Assembly (NCBI GenBank): GCA_021464415.1
Contig: CM038469.1
Coordinates: 27,645,736-27,709,735 of the forward strand
Length of the DNA stretch: 64,000 nucleotides
Direction: 5' to 3'
Source: Lonicera japonica
Taxonomy: Eukaryota; Streptophyta; Magnoliopsida; Dipsacales; Caprifoliaceae
The notes under the pieces were generated by a model. It worked only from the letters and a program-made list of their open reading frames with translations, was not told where the DNA came from and did not search any database. Both the position numbers and the translations under genes were made by a program. Shown here piece by piece: positions 11,580-23,473 of the stretch (the stretch's first letter is position 1; every line of letters starts with the position of its first letter).

Positions 11580-12660
11580 ATCCATATCGCGTATAAGGCA
11601 TAATCAGGTTTCGAATAGCCAAATTGGGTTCTGGAAGGTTTGACATGGTTCGGAAACTTCCAATAAGTCATATTAATGTATTTAAGTGTGTTATAATGAC
11701 CATAAGTAATTTCGGATTTTTCGGACGAAAATCGGCTCGAAAATCATTAGTTTGGTCTTACGTGATTTCTTTGTTTCGGGCTAACTTCGGAACTCTGTAA
11801 CTTCTTCGTTTTTTATCAAAAATGGTCTCCGTCTTCTCTTATGACTAGTTTTCATATCTCTCTACAACTTTTGTATTTTGGCCGAGATCCAATTCCCTGT
11901 AACGCCTCGCATCTCCATTTATTGAAAATCGCGATACAAGTCGCATGTAAGGTAAAAGTGGACTTCGAATAGCCATATTTTGCACCAAAAGGATCTGAAT
12001 GGCTTGAAGACTTCCAATTAGTTACATTGATATATTTAAGCATGTTAGAATAGCCGTAAGTCATTTTGGGTGGTTCGAGTTAAAATCGGGGTGTAGATCG
12101 CAAGTTTTCAATTTACTCGACTTCATAATTTTGGATAACTTGGAGGAAGCGTAACTTCTTCGTTCCTTGTCAGATTAAGTTTTTGTTTGCTTTAAGGTTT
12201 AAATTTTTAAGCAATCTACAACTTTTGTGTTTCAGCCGAAGGCAAATTCAGGCCCCTACTAGGTCGAAACTGAGCGCGAAATAGGCAAATCGCTAACAGT
12301 GGTTCATTCGGTAACATTAACGTGCAGACTTCGATTCATTTCTAGGAATAATCCAGTGTTAGAGCATGAGCATTGGGTTTTGATCTCTTCGTACCTAACC
12401 CAATACTTCTAGGTTGTCATGGTAGACATATTAAGTTTGAGGGAGCAATCATTACATCATTCTGGTGATTCGAATTAAAACCGAAGCGATAATTGTGTGT
12501 TTCGACTTTTTGCGATTCGTTGATTTCTGGCCAACTTTGAGAGGTCATAAATTCTTCATCTGATATCCAAATGACTATGTGTTTACGGCCATGTCTTCAT
12601 TTTATTCCCCTCTACAACTTTCATGTTTGGGCCGAGTTGAGATTCAACCATTTTGGAGTT
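11580..12660. repeat. Three diverged ~350-base tandem repeats inside the long LTR
   Basis: Units at roughly 11580-11900, 11901-12260 and 12340-12650 share the same order of landmarks: 'cttccaat(a/t)agt', 'ttcg..taaaatcgg', a cytosine-poor stretch, 'aacttcttcgtt', then 'tctacaactttt(g)t..tt..gccga'. Each unit differs strongly from the next, so the tandem arrangement is old. The copy at 45455 contains only one or two such units, so repeat number varies between family members. Confidence 0.55.
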
Positions 12661-12701
12661 CATTTTGGGTCTAGAAAGTCAGAGGATGGTGCTACAGTCA
12701 T

Positions 12702-12819
12702 CATGATCGATCATGGGTTTGGCGATGATCGATCATGGGTATGTCCATGATTGATCATAGTCCACCAGAATGTAATTTTGAATTCAAGATTGATCATGGG
12801 TTTACCCATAATCGATCAC
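12702..12819. promoter_or_regulatory. Cluster of GATCGATC palindromes in the long LTR
   Basis: CATGATCGATCATG (12702-12715, perfect 14-base palindrome) is followed by ATGATCGATCAT (12725-12736), CATGATTGATCAT (12747-12758), AGATTGATCAT (12787-12797) and ATAATCGATCAC (12808-12819). Spacing is about 10 to 30 bases. The related LTR carries GGGATCGATCCC at the corresponding place (46066-46085). The CpG centre is kept while the outer arms differ. Confidence 0.5.
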
Positions 12820-15068
12820 GCTTTCTATCACAGCCTCTTTTGACCGACTTTGTCCCGATTTTTACCCCTTTAACACCCCCAAACTCTCCATTTCAATTAT
12901 TTCATCTCCCACACTCTTTCGAGAGTTCTAGAGAGAGTGTGTGATGTTCTTGGGTGATTCTTGATGGATCTTCATTCCTACACAAGATTTGGAGCTAGCA
13001 AGCACTATTCATCATCTTCTTCCTTTTTTATCCACCATTGGAGCTTGGAGGCGAGCTAGGGTTTCGTGATTGGGCTCCTACGCACCATCAACTCCTTGAT
13101 CTAGCCACTCTAAGGTGGGAACACTATACTAAAAATTGTTTTACAAACATATTGGTTGTTGCATTAGAGATTTGAAAAGGAATTGGGGATTTCTATAAAA
13201 ACCCTAAGTTGTATGCATGTTCATAGGGTTAGGCTAGATTAATCTTCGATTGGCGTTAGATATTGATGGGTTCTTGCATCAATTACTTATTTTGAGCATT
13301 TGATCCATGTTTTGACCTATATATGATATGATTCATCAAGAACCCATCTCATACATACATGTTAAGCCTAGGAATTTGGGGGTTTTGGGATTTAAGCGTG
13401 TTTGATGGTTGATTAAGGGTATTAACGTTAGAAATATTTACTTTTACGAATATAATAGATTGTAGGACACCATTTATGACGTTTACCCCAAGAACCCGTT
13501 AGGGCATAATGTAACCTAACAACCCTTGAGTCTAGAGCCTTGTACAATATGTGCTAGGTACTAGTAACAAGAATATGATCTAGATACCATATAATAATGT
13601 AGTAAACATGCATTAATGGGGCATGGGTTGCCATGGCCATACATGCACACATAGTCTAGTATGCCGTATGAACAATGGTTGAACTAGAATCACAATAATC
13701 AATGCTTGGCAGGCTAAAATGAAATGAGAACCCTCATAAGTGGTATACGGTCTTGGTTTTATACAATTGATACGTTAGACATTGAGAAATGTCGAATATG
13801 ACCTAAATGGCTATAAGGCCATGGAATACAAACGTGATAATGATGCTATTGATAACGATGATTATAATGATGACGATTCGGTGATTGTATATATATATGT
13901 TGTTAACCATACGTGTGATGGATGATTTGATGATTATATATATTGTTAAGTGAGGAATCGATACATTCTTGTTGTTACGATCACACGTATGGGCTAGATA
14001 TGATGGATCGAGCACCGGGTAGCTCCCGTTTGGCTTGAAGACAGGCCACATATTGTCGCCCATGGGTGAAAATCCCTAAACCGTGCACAGAGAAAATGAA
14101 GTCGCTGACTTCGCCGGTGGTTGTAGGTGCCCACAAGAAGAGTCCAGTCTATGTATCTTGCCTTCCCACAAGACTATGTGTTCTGGGTTAGATGAGTTTT
14201 CCTAGCAGCGGAGCAAGTCTCGTGTGCCACTACTTACCTAATGGTGAGTTCCCCGGGAAGTAATTGGGTTACTAATGGTCATCACCGTGCTAGGGTATTG
14301 CTTGATGTAGTTCTTTTCAGAGTGTTGATGTGGTTTGTATGAAGTGTCCTCCTCGTTAACTATTCGGAGTGTCGTCCCTAGGAAAATGTCCTGCATGGGT
14401 TATCTTTGAATGACTTACTTGGAGAACCAAGTCCCTGAGCCACTCCCCACTTGGAGGAGACATGGATAAGAGCCTTGGAACCTTCGAGATCCATTGTTCT
14501 GGGTCTGGATGTACTGACCACGGGGTGAAACTGAGGTATTATACTGGAGATGTGATACGAGAGTTCTTGTGAGATTGTGATTACGCTGTTATTATTATTG
14601 TATCATATCATGTCTCGTATTAATTTATATATGTTGCCTCGGCTGTGATGTAAATGATGTACGGACTTAAGCAGACACCATTAGACATAACAATGTACAT
14701 ATAGAGAACTGCCGAGCCTTTCATAATGTATTAATATATAAAGTGGAAAGAGATAATAACTATTGAACATTAGAGATGATGTATGGCTATGCAGACACGT
14801 ATGGATTATGGAATAGCGAGCCCGATCATAATGCATATAATATACCAATAATTGAAAGGAAAATCATAACTAATGAGACAGCCTGGTGAGAGTAAGCCGT
14901 AACGTAACGGTTTAGACTAGTGATCTTGGGGTGAAGCCTATTAGCTGGCCAAGTATAGGTTCCATAATGAATTATAATTAAAAAAATAATAATAAATACT
15001 TGGCCAATAGTTACGTTGCGTAGTAGAGCGTGGGGTTGCACTTGAGATTGGATAGTTTGTCGCATGTC

Positions 15069-15832
15069 TGATATGATCCGGTCTAGCTCTAATTTTTATT
15101 CAACCATGGTGGTTTATGGCATTCTAAATGATGATCCACACATGATGAATTGCAAGGACAAAGCATGGAAATTTAAAAATAATTCTATAAAACTTCAAAT
15201 GCTTGATGTAAGAAGCTTAAACGATGATTATGCATTCCATGGAGTTCCTAAAGATTGGGCGTGGAAGTTCAAGAGATTAAAAACGGCAAGGAGGTCATTG
15301 GAATAATCTAGAAGATATTAATTTAAGTTGTTTTTAAATTAATAGGGCTTCTTGAGTCTCATTATTCAATTAGGAATTAGATTATTAGTTTCCTTTTTGA
15401 ATAAGTTTCCATATTATTTTTATTATGAATTTCCTTATTGCATTAGGATTATTCTAGAAGTTGTTTTCCTTTTTTAAGTAGGAATTAGTTTCTTTTTTGA
15501 ATTAGGATACTAAGGCTTTGTTTACTCCTATTTAAAGGAGATGGATTCATTGTTTAAAATGTTTTTGATGATTAATAATATTAAGAGTTTTCTATTTATG
15601 TTCTCTAAGAACATGTTAAATTAATTAATTCAATTGTTCTTGACTTATCAATTAATTCTCCACCAATTGATTGTAGCGTCTTCGATTATACCAAGGTTCG
15701 CGCTTCTTTAAGCGTTAGATTGAGGTTTCTGCGTTCCATCTCTTTCGACGAATTCCAAGGTTCTTGCGTATTCAACGTCAAGGGTCAAGGATCCATTAGC
15801 CTGGCTAAAAAAGACGATCCGGGTTCGCGTCA
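15069..15832 (+). repeat. 5' LTR of nested gypsy element
   Basis: 764 bases, TG...CA, aligned along its whole length with 18596-19359. It contains an open stretch at its start (15076-15306) that is closed by stops in the other copy, so it is not considered a gene. Confidence 0.9.
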
Positions 15833-15845
15833 TTGGTATCCGAGC
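15833..15845 (+). other. Primer binding site of nested gypsy element
   Basis: TTGGTATCCGAGC immediately after the LTR; one mismatch from the common plant initiator-Met site TTGGTATCAGAGC. Confidence 0.85.
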
Positions 15846-16775
15846 AAACTTTTCTATCTAAGTTTTCTATCTTTAGTTTCTTGTTATTTCAATTTCGTAG
15901 TAGATTCTTGAAACCCTAGATCTTTTTATTCTTGTGAATCTTATTCCAAAAATCTGTGTTAGGGTTTATAGATTATGAAAAAAAAAGTGGACAGTGTCGA
16001 TGAATAGTGATCGTGAACAGTACGCGTGAATAGTGTCGATGAACAATACCTGTGAACAGTATTTTCTTAAAAAAAAACAAATTTTAGATTTTCTTTGTTG
16101 GAAGAACCCTATAATCGAATTTTGATTAATGTTAGGGTTTGTTTGTGAATATTTTTGCATTAAAGTTTCAATTATGGAGATTTAAATATTTCAAAAAAAA
16201 CCCTAGATTCTTCATTGTTACTTCTTGTTGGGTTTTTTTATCTTATGATTTTGGTCCATATAGATTTCGTTTGCTTCGGGAAAATCTAGAAAACCTTAGG
16301 AAAAATTGATTACGGCTATACTCGTTAGGGTTTGAAATTCATTGGTTTTTTTTTAAATTCTGCTTGCATATTCTAGCAATTCTAGAAATTCGTTTGGCTC
16401 GTTAATATTGTTAGAAATTGGTTTCTTTAAATCCTTGGCAATTTACTTTTTTCAACGCGTCCAATTTAATTGTGGGTGTGTGATTGGTTGTTGAAGACTT
16501 GTAATATTCATATTATTCAACTTATTTTGGAGTTCCAAAGAGAAAATTGTGAGTATATCAATATTTTGAGTGACAAACACGAGCGGTAAAAGAAGAGTGA
16601 CTTCTTTCGAGCAAAACACGTAAGGGAGTGTAGTGAGGAAATTTATTTTCTTTATTTGTACTAATCATTATTTTGGCAGTGCGAAAATGTCTTATTTTAA
16701 TTTTGAACAAAGTTGGCGTGATGAGGAGTTTAAAAGGATAGCGCACGACTAAGAAATTTAGAAATTAGACAGTGC

Positions 16776-17337
16776 ATGTGGTTAAATAAAACTCCTAATG
16801 GGGAAAGGAGGAAACAAAATTTGGGTAGTAACACGAAAAAGGCTTCCTTGTTTGATGATGAGGATTGTTCTAAGTTTAACAAATTGTTTAGCAAAACTTA
16901 TGAGCAGTTTAAGAGGAGGGGAAGTTTTGTGCCAAACCAAATTGAAAAGCAAGCCGTAGAAGGTGAATTGCTAGTTGAATATGGTGACCCAAGCATGCGA
17001 GCGAATGCATTTCAAACTAGATGCCTCGTGCAAGAGAAGGTGTGTAGTTTGATAATTGATGGGGGAGTTTACTCAAACTTTGCTAGCACAACAATGATTG
17101 AGAAGTTGAATCTGCCTACGTTCAAACACATGTGTCCTTATAAGTTGCAATGGCTGAATGATAATGGAGTGATAAGGGTGAACCAGCAAGTGCTTATTTC
17201 TCTTAGCTGGGAAGTACAAGGATGAAGTTTTATACGATGTGATTCCAATGTAAGCCGACCATATGATTTTGGGTCGACAATGGCAGCTTGTTAGGTAAGT
17301 CAATTACAATGGCGTTTTCAATAAGTACTCTTTCCAG
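16776..17337 (+). pseudogene. Gag end and retropepsin-like segment of nested gypsy element
   Basis: The open part (16776-17225, 149 aa) ends a gag-like region and enters a retroviral-type protease: CSLIIDGGVYSNFASTTMIE, where the usual plant gypsy motif is IIDGGS-C-T-N. The next conserved part (LGR-W-Q, about 17268-17285) follows after a frame change and a stop, so the protein is interrupted around 17222. The D-G-G in place of D-T/S-G is typical of this plant gypsy group and is not itself a defect. Family level placement inside gypsy is not certain. Confidence 0.7.
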
Positions 17338-17787
17338 ATGAATGAGAGAACCATTACTCTTGTTCCATTGCCACCAAAGCAAGCTCATGAAGATCAAATG
17401 AAGTTACAAAAGGAGATTGATCAAAGAAGAAATAGTGAGCAAAAGAAAGAAGAGAGTGGTGAGGAAAATAATAAGAATGAAGAGGGAAAAATAGATAGTA
17501 ATGAGAAAAGAGAAGTAAAGAGTGAGAACTCTAGAGAGCCTACTGAAAACGCTAGTGGGGAAAAGAAAGAGTGTGAAAGGAAAATAAAAGAGACCGAGGT
17601 AAAAGAGAGAGAGAGAAAAGAAAATTCAGTGATCTCTAGTGAGAATGAGTTTGAAAAAGACTTGAGTGAAGTGAGAGAGATTGAGGCAAAAAAGAGCGAA
17701 TCGGAGGAAGTATTGTTAAATACTAATAATCTTAATCCTATTTTGCCTATATCTGTTGTGTCTTATTTGCAGGGAATTAGAGATTAA
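17338..17787 (+). CDS. Acidic Lys/Glu-rich linker ORF of nested gypsy element
   Basis: An open stretch of about 149 aa that begins with 'MNERTITLVPLPPKQ', the sequence that follows protease in this gypsy group, and then becomes almost entirely Glu, Lys, Ser, Asn and Arg. The low-complexity part looks like an expansion that replaced normal pol sequence. It is in the same orientation as the protease segment and probably was part of the same polyprotein. Independent function is unlikely. Confidence 0.45.
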   Translation: MNERTITLVPLPPKQAHEDQMKLQKEIDQRRNSEQKKEESGEENNKNEEGKIDSNEKREVKSENSREPTENASGEKKECERKIKETEVKERERKENSVISSENEFEKDLSEVREIEAKKSESEEVLLNTNNLNPILPISVVSYLQGIRD

Positions 17788-17805
17788 CACTAAGGAAGAG
17801 TTGAG

Positions 17806-18590
17806 TTGGAACAAGAACAACAAGTTTTAGAGCAAGATGTTGATGAACTTAAATTGGAAAGTTGTTTCCCAAAGAGGCTTATGGGATTCAAAACTGAGCG
17901 TGGATTGTTTGAATGGGTAACTAACTCTTTGATTTTGAATAATGCTTTTATGAGTTTAAAGAATCAAGTTTTGAATCCATTGTTAGGAAAAATTATTTTA
18001 AAGGGTTTTGAACATTTGAGTTTCACACTGTCATGTAGCAATAGTAGTTTGAATTGTTACTTATCGATTAGTTTGAATGATCAATTGCTTATGACAAGTT
18101 TTGATGCACTAACAGCTAACCTCAAGAAGTGCATTCTTGGCACGAATGAGACTATGTTTCTTTGATTTGATGAGAGTGTTGTAGGTAAGCCGAATTTAGC
18201 TAGGGAGTTGAATAGCATGGCAACCGTGGAGCTTGATGAGTTCAAAAAGAATACGAAGATTATTTGCGGAGGAGAGCAAAGAATTTCTAAGGCAGACATG
18301 GAAAAGATGATGATCTTTGCAAAAAGCAGAGAGGAGATTCTAGCCAAAGAACCGGAGTTAAAAGTTTATAAGTGGAGCATGTTGATTTCATTGGAGTGAA
18401 CAAGTACGATTTCCATCCAAATCATCAGCGGGGAAGTTTTTTCAATGAACTAAAGATGATCAAGTTGAAGCATGGCTTCAAGTTCGATGAATTCCGTTTA
18501 TCAAAGAAGGCTAAGCAGCAAACTAGTAGATGCGGGCTGAATCAAACAATGCTTAGCCAAGATTTGAGGACGAATCTTCTCGAAGAAGAG
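17806..18590 (+). pseudogene. Reverse transcriptase scraps and pol C-terminus of nested gypsy element
   Basis: GLFEWVTNSLILNNAF..NQVLNPLLGK (about 17905-17990) keeps the skeleton of the gypsy RT segment GLYEWLVMPFGL-NAPSTF..N-VL-P-GK. NLKKC..MFL (about 18117-18162) matches the later NLKKC-F..VVFLG segment. The catalytic Y-x-DD lies between these blocks in intact elements and is not recognisable. After a stop at 18163, 18372-18590 ends with DLRTNLLEEE, like the usual S-R-T-N-x-F-EEGE end of gypsy pol. Everything in between (rest of RT, RNase H, integrase) is deleted. Confidence 0.6.
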
Positions 18591-18595
18591 GGATA

Positions 18596-19359
18596 TGATA
18601 TGATCCGGTCTAGCTCTAATTTCTATTCAACCATGGCTGTTCATGGCATTCTAAATGATGATCCACACTTGATGAATTATAAGGACATAGCATGAAAATT
18701 CAAAAAGAATTCCATAGAATTTCACATGCTTAATGCAAGAAGCTTAAACAATGATTATGCATTCCATGGGGTTCCTAAAGATTGGGTGTGAAAGTTCAAG
18801 AGATTAAAAACCGCAAGGAGGTCTTTGGAATAATCTAAAAGATATTAATTTAAGTTGTTTTTTAATTAATAGGACTTCTTTAGTCTCATTATTCAATTAG
18901 GAATCAGATTAGTAGTTTCCTTTTTGAATAAGTTTCCATATTATTTTTATTATTAATTTTCTTATTGCATTAGGATTATTCCAGAAGTTATTTTTCTTTT
19001 CTAAGTAGGAATTAGTTTTCTTTTTGAATTAGGATACTAAGGCTTTGTTTACTCCTATTTAAAGGAGATGGATTCATTGTTTAAGAAGTTTTTGATGATT
19101 AATAATATTAAGAGTTTTCTTTTTGTATTCTCTAAGAACATGTTGAATTGATTAATTCAATTGTTCTTGACTTATCAATTAATTCTCCACCAATTGATTG
19201 TGGCGTTTTCGATTATCCCAGGGTTCTCGTTTTTTTAAGCGTTGGGTTGAGGTTTTCGCGTTCTATCTCTTTCAAAAAATTCCAAGGTTCTTGCGTATTC
19301 AACGTCAAGGGTTGAGGATCCATTAGCCTCGCTGGAAAAGATGATACGGGTTCGCGTCA
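18596..19359 (+). repeat. 3' LTR of nested gypsy element
   Basis: 764 bases, ends GGGTTCGCGTCA, followed by the target duplication ATGTC at 19360-19364. Confidence 0.9.
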
Positions 19360-20039
19360 ATGTCGAACCTTAGGAAGTTAGAGTTTGATACGAGGTGGCT
19401 TTAGACTAGCGATCTCCTCAAGTTGTGGAATTCCCTAGAGGTTAATCTTATGGAATGGTTAGAGGAAAGATCGGGTAGATGGCTTTTGATGGCTAGGATA
19501 GAAAATCTAGCGGGGTTCGCATGCACTTGTGTATGATTGCATTGCATTGCACGATTTCCATGTAAAGTATTTACTTTTTATATAAAGATGCACGCGTGTG
19601 TGTTTGCAACGTGTATTTTCATATATCAAACCTATATAGTTCCCACTGAGCTCGGATTTGGCTTATCCCGTTTTCTAACAGTTTTGCAGGATAAGCTTGG
19701 GAATTGGAGTGCGTGTATCAGCTAGACGCCTCTAATGTCCATAGAACCTCTTGGTCCTTAGATTAAGGACCGTGTTGTATAATATTTTGTTATGTTAAAT
19801 CCTTTGTATCTATGTATGGACTTTACAACTATTTCGGGTGATAGATTCTGTATTTGTATAAATGGTTTTTATATATATGTGGAGTGGATTTGAAACGATG
19901 GTTGAATGTGACTATTCATGTCAAGTTGCTTTAAACTTTACGGTTTGGATAGGATTAAATAATCATATCCGCTTTTTTTATCTGGCGTGACAAACGTATA
20001 GGGTGTATTTCCTTTTACATTTGGCATTAATTGATCGTT

Positions 20040-20138
20040 TTATATAATATTTTGGACCTAATTGGTGTTTAATTATATAAAAAATATATATATTAAAGTT
20101 TTTATAAACGTTCCTGCATCGCATGGGTAGAAAACTAG
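20040..20138 (+). mobile_element. Helitron 3' terminus (fragment)
   Basis: A short hairpin-forming stretch (CCTGC-ATC-GCATGG, 20113-20126) is followed by ...AAAACTAG|T at 20135-20139. Plant Helitrons typically end in a GC-rich hairpin some ten bases before CTRR, inserted before T. The 5' part is not adjacent; the long LTR ends at 19992, so only a fragment is present. Confidence 0.4.
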
Positions 20139-20889
20139 TACACTAGGAAAATAAGGGCTCAATCATGTCATAATAATGATTGCAAGTTACCATTCAAATT
20201 ATCAGGCTTGCCGAATGCGGTTTGGGCTTTCATATTTTGATTAACTGGGCTAATAGTTTTGAGAGGTCCTATCGCTCTCTCACACAGTCGATAATACTCA
20301 ATAAGGTGGCCGCATCTTCATTCACGTACCTCTGGTCTATTCTATAAAAAATATACGGCCTCTAGAGGAGGAGGACCTCTAATCCGTTCTCTATAAAATA
20401 GATGGTCACTAGAGGAAGAGTAGGAGGAGAGCGACGGAGTTGGAGACCCATCGTCGTTTTCTTTACTCTCTCTAATTTGGTATTCTATCTTTCATATACT
20501 TCTCTCAATGTTAAGGTTTCAATTTCTACTTGTAAATTGAACTTTGAAATCCTAGTTAGTTTTAAGTTTCATACTCTTATCATGTTACGACTATATTGGA
20601 CATAATAGTTATTTTGTAGTAGTTTTTTTTTGGATTATTATATACACGTTTCATGTGTTGGTGCAGAGTATTTGTGCTTGTCTAGAAAAATTAACTTTTA
20701 CTATTTTAGGCTTCTCAATGCATTGCTTTAATTGGTGCTTTGTTCAAAGCTTTGGATTTTATTTCATTACATCCATTTTCTCATCAGCTTAATTATTGTT
20801 TAAAAGATGCCTTATGTTTAAGTGTGTTTATATCTTAAAACGATCCCCAATGATGAATTTTGAATCTTCGATCCAGACAATAGTTTATT
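20139..20889. other. Intergenic, no recognised feature
   Basis: I see no coding signal or repeat structure here. A 67-codon open stretch at 20402 lacks any recognisable domain and is not reported as a gene. Confidence 0.6.
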
Positions 20890-21059
20890 TAATTTTTTTT
20901 ATTTAAAACCAAACTCTTTTATTAAAATTAAATAATCAAAGCGTTACAGAGATGAGTACATCATTGGTGAACCAGTAGCCCACCAAACCCCTTAAAATAT
21001 TAAACATATTGAACTCAAACTAACAAAGTTCAACAAAAAAAACTCAAAATACATCTCCA

Positions 21060-23040
21060 TCACTGGATAATTGCACCCCAATTCGAACAAAAATCAGAGA
21101 TAGAAAGATTGACAAATATATTAGAAAAGCTAGCCCATATAGATGATAACAACTTGATTTTGAACCAAACTTCAGCAGCTTTGTTGGATTTGTCTTTGAA
21201 TACCGTATTATTTATCTTTTGCCAATTGCACCATCATAATGCCAAACAACATCTCCACAATAATTTGGTCTTCTCTTTATTCCTTACAAACTGCCATTCC
21301 ATACCTAACAAATCATGCCATGAGCCAGGCTTGGCACCAGTTGTACCAAATTCCTCCCCCGCCTTGTTCCATATGTAGCTAGTGACAATAAAAGATAATG
21401 TGATAAATGTTCTCTTTTTTTTTTGTTTGCACAAAATACACCAAGAAGGGGAAATCGCTAAATTAGGCCTTTTTTTAGAGAATATCACGTGTGTTGTGAC
21501 TCTTTTCCAAGAGGCAAACCAAGCAAAAATTTTCACTTTTAAATGGATACCATTTTTTCATATAAAATTGTGGGGCACAAAGATAGGATTCTGTGGTGAA
21601 TTGATAAGTAGTTGAAAGAAGGATTTGCAAGGCAAGATTCCTGATTTTCCCCCCACCCAAGATCTAGTATCTCTTTATGTTCTAGACGCATTCGAATGAT
21701 AAATCAAACCCAACAATTCCAAGAATTCCCTAATCACCCTCTTATATAAGTTTATACAGAATTCTAAATCTCATGAGAAGGAATCCTGGTGGTGCCAACG
21801 AATAACTGATGCAATCAAATTATTTATATTATGAGAAATACCGTACAATCGAGAGTAGAGAGAGGCAAGAGAATAATTCCTAACCCAAATGTCTTCCCAA
21901 AATCTTATGGAGTTGCCCATTCCCACCTTAAGTAAAGTGAATGATTTAAACTTTTTCGATACCGTTAGAAATAGTTTTCCAAGGGTTTCTATAAATGCCT
22001 CTAGTAACCATGTTTGTATCCTATCCATTTTCGTGAATGCCATAGTTACTCTTGATAATTAAGATCCAAAACCAATATTGTTCAAGGGGAAATCTTTAAA
22101 GCCATTTCCCTAACAAAGCCATATTCTTAAATGCAAGGTTACCAATACCCAACCCACCCTTTTCCTTATTCTTGGATATGATGTCCCAACTCACTAAATG
22201 ATCACCAAGACTCTCATCGTACCCTTCCCAAAAAGAATTGCTCATCAATTTTTCAATGGTGTTGCACACTAAAATCGGCATTTTAAAGAGAGAGAAGTAG
22301 TAAATGGGAATGCTTTCTAAAACCGATTGAATTAAAGTTAACCTCCCTCCCTTCAACAAACATCCTTTTAGCCTACCCTTTAATCTTTTAGAAATCTTTT
22401 CAACCATTGGACTCCAAAAGCCTATTTGAGAAGGATTGTCTCCTAAAGGCATCCTAAGGTCGGACATAGGCCATGAACCCACCTCACATCTCGATACTCT
22501 CGTTAATGACACCATATCTTCCTCCTTCAAATTGATACTAACTAGCATGCTTTTGGATAGATTAACGTGAATCCCCGAAGCTAACCTAAAAATATCCAAA
22601 ATGTTTATCAAATTTTCAGTTTATTCACATCATTTGTAGAAAGAAGATGGTGTCATCGGCAAATTGTAAATGAGATGACTTAATTTTATCCTTCCTTATC
22701 TTAAACCCAACAATAATACCCACCTCTCTCGCTTTCACCACCAATCTATTAAGGACATTCACTAGCACAAAAAGGAAAGGTGAGAGCAGATTCCCTTGTC
22801 TAATGCCCCCTGAGGCATTAAAAATGCCTCTAGGTCTCCCATTCACCATAACCAAAAAATTGGAAGAAAAAAGACAACCCTTAATATACTTGCTCCATTT
22901 AACCCCAAAGCCCTTATTTTCAAGCACATGATCTATGAAATCCCATTCCACATGATCATATACTTTTTCAAAATCAATTTTAAAAACCACGCCTTCCTTA
23001 TTTTTATCCCGATACTCCTCTACACTTTTGTTAACAATTA
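21060..23040 (-). pseudogene. LINE ORF2 C-terminal part: RT and zf-RVT
   Basis: Pieces at 22625-22990 (RT fingers and palm with IDFEK.YD.VEW and FADD), 22096-22611 (palm to thumb, with 'GGRLTLIQSVLESIPIYY' and 'NSFWEG'), 21771-22043 and 21234-21536 (zinc-binding RT-associated domain with W-C-x2-C). They lie in different frames with stops between them. The order and spacing are those of a plant L1 ORF2. It encodes the reverse transcriptase used in target-primed insertion; this copy is dead. Confidence 0.85.
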
Positions 23041-23473
23041 AAACAAGATCGGGGATTTGTCATCCTTTTACAAATGCCCTTTGTGCTAACCCCACTGTTT
23101 CACTCATTACCTCTCATATTCTCAATGCTAAAACTTTGGCCAATATCTTATATAGACCTGTGACAAGACTATAGTTGTCAAAAGCTCAGGCGCCAAGGTT
23201 CTTGGAACCTAAGCGCAAGACGCAGGTGCGCACCTTTTCGAAGTGAGGCACACCCCTATACAAAAACTTGAAATATATTATTCTAGTTATAATTTGTACC
23301 AATTACTCTTGTGTCATACAATCTAGAGCTAAATAAATCATCAAATTAAAATATAATGTCATTAAATTTTATCTAATGACAAAAAAAGAATAGAACTTAT
23401 ATAAAGAACGTAATGTTATTAAACACACACTTCCAAGCAATACAATAGCCCCTAGAATTTTATTAAAAAATAA

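Larger units (their letters stand above)
15069..19359 (+). mobile_element. Complete non-autonomous gypsy retrotransposon nested in the long LTR
   Basis: Two 764-base LTRs (15069-15832 and 18596-19359) flank a 2.76-kb interior. Five-base target duplications ATGTC lie at 15064-15068 and 19360-19364. LTRs start TGATATGATCCGG and end GGGTTCGCGTCA. A Met-tRNA primer site TTGGTATCCGAGC (15833-15845) follows the 5' LTR, and a purine tract GAAGAAGAGGGA (about 18582-18593) precedes the 3' LTR. The interior keeps a protease segment and scraps of RT but no RNase H or integrase, so it depends on a partner element. Equal LTR length with scattered substitutions suggests insertion some time ago without large rearrangement. 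Confidence 0.9.
11544..19992 (+). mobile_element. Very long gypsy-type LTR (solo), split by a nested element
   Basis: The segments 11544-15068 and 19360-19992 are colinear with the 3' LTR at 45455-49080. Matching landmarks include 'ctctaaggtgggaacacta', 'gttgtatgcatgttcat', the 'ccggtggttg..gcccacaa' block and the 'cccactgag..cggatttggct' block. Joined, they give about 4.15 kb. It starts TGTGACATCCCG and ends near GGCGTGACA. No primer site follows and no polypurine tract precedes, so it is a solo LTR or a truncated one; flanking five-base repeats do not match. The final ~180 bases present in the other copy are missing or highly diverged. Confidence 0.7.

Noticed and set aside
15064..15306. 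80-codon open stretch at the start of the 764-base LTR
   Set aside because: It begins in the target duplication, lies within an LTR and is closed by stops in the other LTR.
11544..19997. Five-base target duplication for the long solo LTR
   Set aside because: TTGAC on the left and AACGT on the right do not match; the ends may be eroded.
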